A stretch of DNA of 35,398 bases from Monoraphidium neglectum (lineage: Eukaryota > Chlorophyta > Chlorophyceae > Sphaeropleales > Selenastraceae): contig NW_014013419.1 in assembly GCF_000611645.1 (NCBI RefSeq), positions 1-35,398 on the forward strand. Reading direction: 5' to 3'. The translations under genes were made by a program, and so were the position numbers. Positions 32,190-35,398 of this stretch are shown one piece after another (the first letter of the stretch is position 1; each line of letters opens with the position of its first letter). The notes beneath the pieces are model-generated. The model had not been told where the DNA came from. It saw only the letters and a program-made list of their open reading frames with translations, and ran no database searches.

Positions 32190-34379
32190 GCGCACGCACG
32201 CACGCACGCACGCACGCACCTGTCCCAGATGCTGAACCAGCAGGGCAAGGCGGCGCGCAAGGCGGTGCTGATGCGGCGCTTCCGCAGCAGCGAGGAGGAC
32301 GGTTGGCCCGCGTACACGCCCTGCGACTGCGTCGGGCCCTGCCGCGAGGGGGAATGCAGGTGCGCCTCGCCAAGCACGGCGGTCGTGGCGCGCCGTGCCA
32401 CGCCGCGTTTGCGGCTTGCTTCGCTGTGCTGCGCTGAGCCCACTGTGCTGCTTGCTGAGCAAAGGGGTCCCCTGTCATTGAGGGCACTGCAGCAGGCGCC
32501 TGGGCCAGGCTGCGCGCCGCTTGCCCGGCTGGCTGTTGACGGAGCGGTGCCGCACCCCACGGCTAGGCGCCCTGTCTGGGCAAGCCCAATTGCCCTCTCC
32601 CTCCTTGCCCCCTCTCCTTGCCTTCCCTCCGCAGCTGCATAGCCTCCGCGAATTTCTGCGAGAAGTTCTGCGGCTGCTCTGGTTGCCCTGAGACCAAGTG
32701 CAGGTCTGTGCCTTCACCTCAGACCTGCACTCGTGCTGTCGACTGCCCACATAATCTTGCTGCGGACAGTCTGCACGTTTGCTCTGGACCATTGACATCT
32801 TATGCTCTGTGCTGCCGCTTTTCCTGTGGTTTTCTTCAACGCGGATGGCCGCGCCTCACGGCCTCACGCCGGTCTGGGGTCGGCTAAAGGGCGCGCCCCC
32901 GCTTGCTCTGTCCGCTGCCGCCGCAGACCGCGTCTCACGTTCCGCGCCTTTGGGCCCCGAGCGACTCCATCAAACCGTCTGCCCAGCCATCCTTCAAACA
33001 TTCAACCCAACGTCCGACCAGATTTGAGGGCTGCAAGTGCACCACGCGCTGCCGCACCTCGCGCTGCTCCTGCCTGCTGGCCAACCGCGAGTGCGACCCA
33101 GACCTCTGCAAGGGCTGCGCGCCGACGTGCGACGGCACGGCGCCGCCCGGGACGGAGTGCTGCAACATGAACCTGCGGCTGCGGCGGCGCAAGCGGGTAG
33201 TCATGAGCCTCTCCGCGACGCACGGTGGGCGCACACACAGGCGCACGCACACGACGCAGCTTTCCTGTACAATGGGGGCCGCTGCACCAGTGCACATCAG
33301 ACTATACCAGGCCGACATTGTGTTTCACGGCGACACTGTGTGGAGTGCACGGCCCCACTTCAAGTGCTGCACGTCATGCCACATCCCCTCAACCCCCGCC
33401 TGTCTTGCACACCAGGCTGGGGTGCCTTTCTGGCAGAGGGTGCAGCCAGGGGGGACTACATTGGGGAATATGTGGGGGACCTGCTGGGGCAGGAGGAGGC
33501 GGACAGGCGCGGGCGCGTGTACGACAAGTGAGGCGCGGCAGCTGGTTGCGGGGTGGGGGGGGGGGATGGGGGCCTGTCGCGGGGCTTGGCGGCCTGTGGC
33601 TGAGAACTAGCGCAGGGGAAGGGGGCGTGGCCAGCCATCAAGATGAGTGTGGCCTCTGCGGGGCTTAGGCACCGGGGGCCGAGGGAATGGGGGGTCAAGG
33701 GTCCAAGGGTCAAGTGTATTCGCGTTCAATGATGAGGGGCGCGATCATGGTGCATCGATGATGCCTCTGGCGGTCAACGCCAGCCCGCCCCTGGGGCCGC
33801 GTCTCGATCACGGCCGCTCCCCCCCTCGTCGACCCCCCTCCCCAAAGGATCGACAACTCGTACCTCTTCAACGTCAACCAGCAGTGGGTGCTCGACGCGC
33901 GCCGCCGCGGCAACAAGCTGCGGTTCGCCAACCACAGCACGCGCCCCAACTGCTCCGCGCGCGTCCTGCAGGTGCGCCCTGTCCCCGTTAGGAGCGGCTG
34001 CCACCCATGCAGCGCCTCGTAACCCTGCTTGCGTTTGCCACATTCGGCACCGCTTCTCCAGTGGTGCCCCAATATCTCTGATCAGCTGTGCACACATGAT
34101 TGCCACCGGCCACCTCAGGCAAACGCAGCAGCCAGCCCTACAATCCCATTCCGCCCGCAAGCCGAGCCCTGCCCAATGTGACTTTCTACAACTAAGTTCC
34201 GTCGAGCAAAATTCCGCAATAAAACCCTCAACTCTGACGACCCCATCCCTGGCCGCCAGGTTGACGGCGACCACCGTGTGGCCATATTCGCGGCAGAGGA
34301 CATCGCAGCGGGCGAGGAGCTGTTTTACAACTACCGCTACGACATGGACAACGCCCCGGACTGGGCGCTGGCAAACTGA
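28504..34379 (+). CDS. Enhancer of zeste-type H3K27 methyltransferase (PRC2)
   Basis: Catalytic PRC2 subunit that methylates histone H3 Lys27; nuclear. Exons: 28504-28684, 28904-29130, 29304-29825, 30099-30224, 30779-30865, 31069-31172, 31486-31954, 32229-32359, 32635-32703, 33022-33224, 33416-33527, 33848-33971, 34260-34379. They give 824 residues with every phase consistent. The N-terminus is low-complexity (poly-Gln, Gly/Ser, basic GRKPGKRK). [23 protein letters not shown] and [19 protein letters not shown] match the plant CLF/SWN order, followed by a SANT-like [17 protein letters not shown] and its FSCFQV. The CXC domain spans residues about 600-685 ([38 protein letters not shown]). [43 protein letters not shown] (about 706-820). 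The start could also be the ATG at 28579, and exon 3 may start at 29310. Confidence 0.95.
28930..28962 (+). repeat. CAG/CAA run coding for poly-Gln in E(z)
   Basis: Eleven Gln codons with CAA interruptions in exon 2, in the disordered N-terminal part of the protein. Mixed codons suggest an older, more stable run than the pure (CAG)21 at 20316. Confidence 0.88.
31322..31470. repeat. CA-rich microsatellite in E(z) intron 6
   Basis: Imperfect (CA)n with CACATA and CTCA variants in the intron at 31173-31485, ending shortly before the acceptor CTGCTTGACTCAG. Confidence 0.9.
32103..32219. repeat. 117-nt alternating pyrimidine-purine tract in E(z) intron 7
   Basis: Unbroken Y-R alternation: GTGCACATGCGCG-type start, then (CA)n, (CG)n and (CGCA)n. 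It ends 9 bp before the CAG acceptor at 32226-32228. The sequence type is a classical Z-DNA former. It also displaces the usual polypyrimidine tract, leaving only CCTGTCCCAG before the exon. Confidence 0.92.
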
Positions 34380-35398
34380 TGCGCGGACTGGCGGGACTGG
34401 GCGGGCCTGCAGCACAGCAAACTGCCATGCCGGCAGCTGCGAGGACGGTGTGCGTGGCCTGGTGATTCTGGTGTGGGGGCCCCGAGCCGGCACAATGCCA
34501 GGGGCGGTCCCTGGTCAAGAGGCGGTATTTGTGCATGACCCCCGCCCTCACCCCCCAAACACACACACACAATATCACACACACTCACACTGATCCACAT
34601 TCACAATTGCCGGAGTCACTGGCTAAAGATTTGGCAGAGTCAGCCCAATGCGACCCACACTCACACCAAAACACCCGCACAATGACCAGCCACATGCTGA
34701 CCTCCCACAACGGGGAGGGGTGGCATCTTGCGGCTGTTGATGAAGCGGACAGTGCGCGGTTGAGGGGTCTTGTTTTGGATTGGGCCTGTTCTGCCGCGCG
34801 ACCAGCAAGACCTCGGATACATTACAAGAGATGGCCGTTGTGAGCATGCCGGGTGTGCAGGCAGCCTCAATTGGGGCCCCCTGCCCCTGCTTCCCTCATG
34901 TTCATCTTGTCCTTGTCACCCTGACATCATCGCTGCGCTCGCATCCCTGCCCAGCAACCTTGCACGGCAACCCATTAGCCCCTGCAACAGGGGCATACAA
35001 CTTCCTCTTCTGAATGCTGTATTTGAGTAAGATTAACTGCACGCGAGCCGGCCAACGTCATTCAACAGTGGTCAGCCTGCGACGGCGACTTTCCTGCAGT
35101 GTTGTGACGTGGTGATGGACGAGCTTCTTGAGAAGGTACAGGCAGACGGCGCGCACGTGCTGCGAGAAACCTGTTTTTGCCACGCGAAGGCGGGAAAGGG
35201 TGGCCGGCAGGTCGCGCAGTGGGGTGTTTGCAAAGGGGGGGGGTTGAGAGGGCGGCTACAGAAAACCGAGGTAAATGGGCATCACAAACCTGAAGCCACT
35301 GAACACCTTAGATTGTGTCCTTTCCAGTGGTGAGGCAGACTGGCGTTCAAGTGGGTGCAAAGTGGACCTAAAGGTTTTGCCTTGTATCCATGTTTGGA
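34380..35398. other. 3' flank of E(z) and intergenic, no firm gene
   Basis: It begins with the E(z) 3' UTR, then CA-rich DNA (34559-34605). Open frames are short and featureless. A frame starting at 35115 (MDELLEK, followed by GTACAGG, a possible donor) could be the first exon of a gene that leaves the window; this cannot be decided from here. Confidence 0.4.

Noticed and set aside
32018..32560. Minus-strand frames with poly-Val/Cys (VCVCVC)
   Set aside because: Produced by the CA/CG dinucleotide tract in E(z) intron 7.
35109..35333. 74-codon frame near the right end
   Set aside because: Too short and featureless to call; only the MDELLEK|GTACAGG start hints at a first exon of a gene outside the window.

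Overview
The window looks like nuclear DNA of a GC-rich green alga (Chlorophyta). Nine protein genes can be assembled, eight of them from 4 to 13 short exons joined by small introns with GTGAGN/GTGCGN donors and CAG acceptors. In every assembled gene the intron phases close on one reading frame. Supporting signs are TGTAA poly(A)-type signals, a TTTAGGG-type telomere-like motif in an intron, a likely plastid-targeted enzyme, a plant-type PRC2 methyltransferase and hydroxyproline-rich-type secreted proteins. Species-level placement is not possible from sequence alone.

Layout. 100-170: tRNA-Gly(GCC). 855-9176: three genes for secreted proteins. These are a small protein built on 13 hexapeptide repeats (+), a 1029-residue Ser/Pro/Ala-rich protein with three copies of a six-cysteine module (-), and a 186-residue N-glycosylatable protein (+) read divergently from it. 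10428-12602: plastid-type GNAT acetyltransferase (+). 12867-16512: spliceosomal Prp4 (-), convergent with GNAT. 17343-21274: CNNM/DUF21-CBS membrane protein (+), divergent from Prp4 and carrying a roughly 400-residue Gln-rich insertion inside its second CBS motif. 22281-25353: GT71/MNN1-like glycosyltransferase (+). 25925-28255: PCNA (-). 28504-34379: Enhancer of zeste-type H3K27 methyltransferase (+), sharing a 248-bp divergent promoter with PCNA. The last kilobase holds no convincing gene.

How the genes relate. The first 9 kb reads as a small cell-wall/secretory neighbourhood. The GT71 gene would also act in the secretory pathway. The rest is housekeeping: splicing, ion homeostasis, replication clamp and chromatin silencing. 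The most interesting points are the PCNA/E(z) head-to-head pair, the interrupted CBS domain (with a 19-nt microexon and a GC-AG intron in the same gene), the triplicated module of the large wall protein, and a 117-nt alternating pyrimidine-purine tract abutting a splice acceptor in the E(z) gene. I see no defence system, transposon, CRISPR array or other wholly new multi-gene system.

Exon boundaries were set by eye from splice consensus, phase and family conservation. Starts and untranslated regions are the least certain parts.
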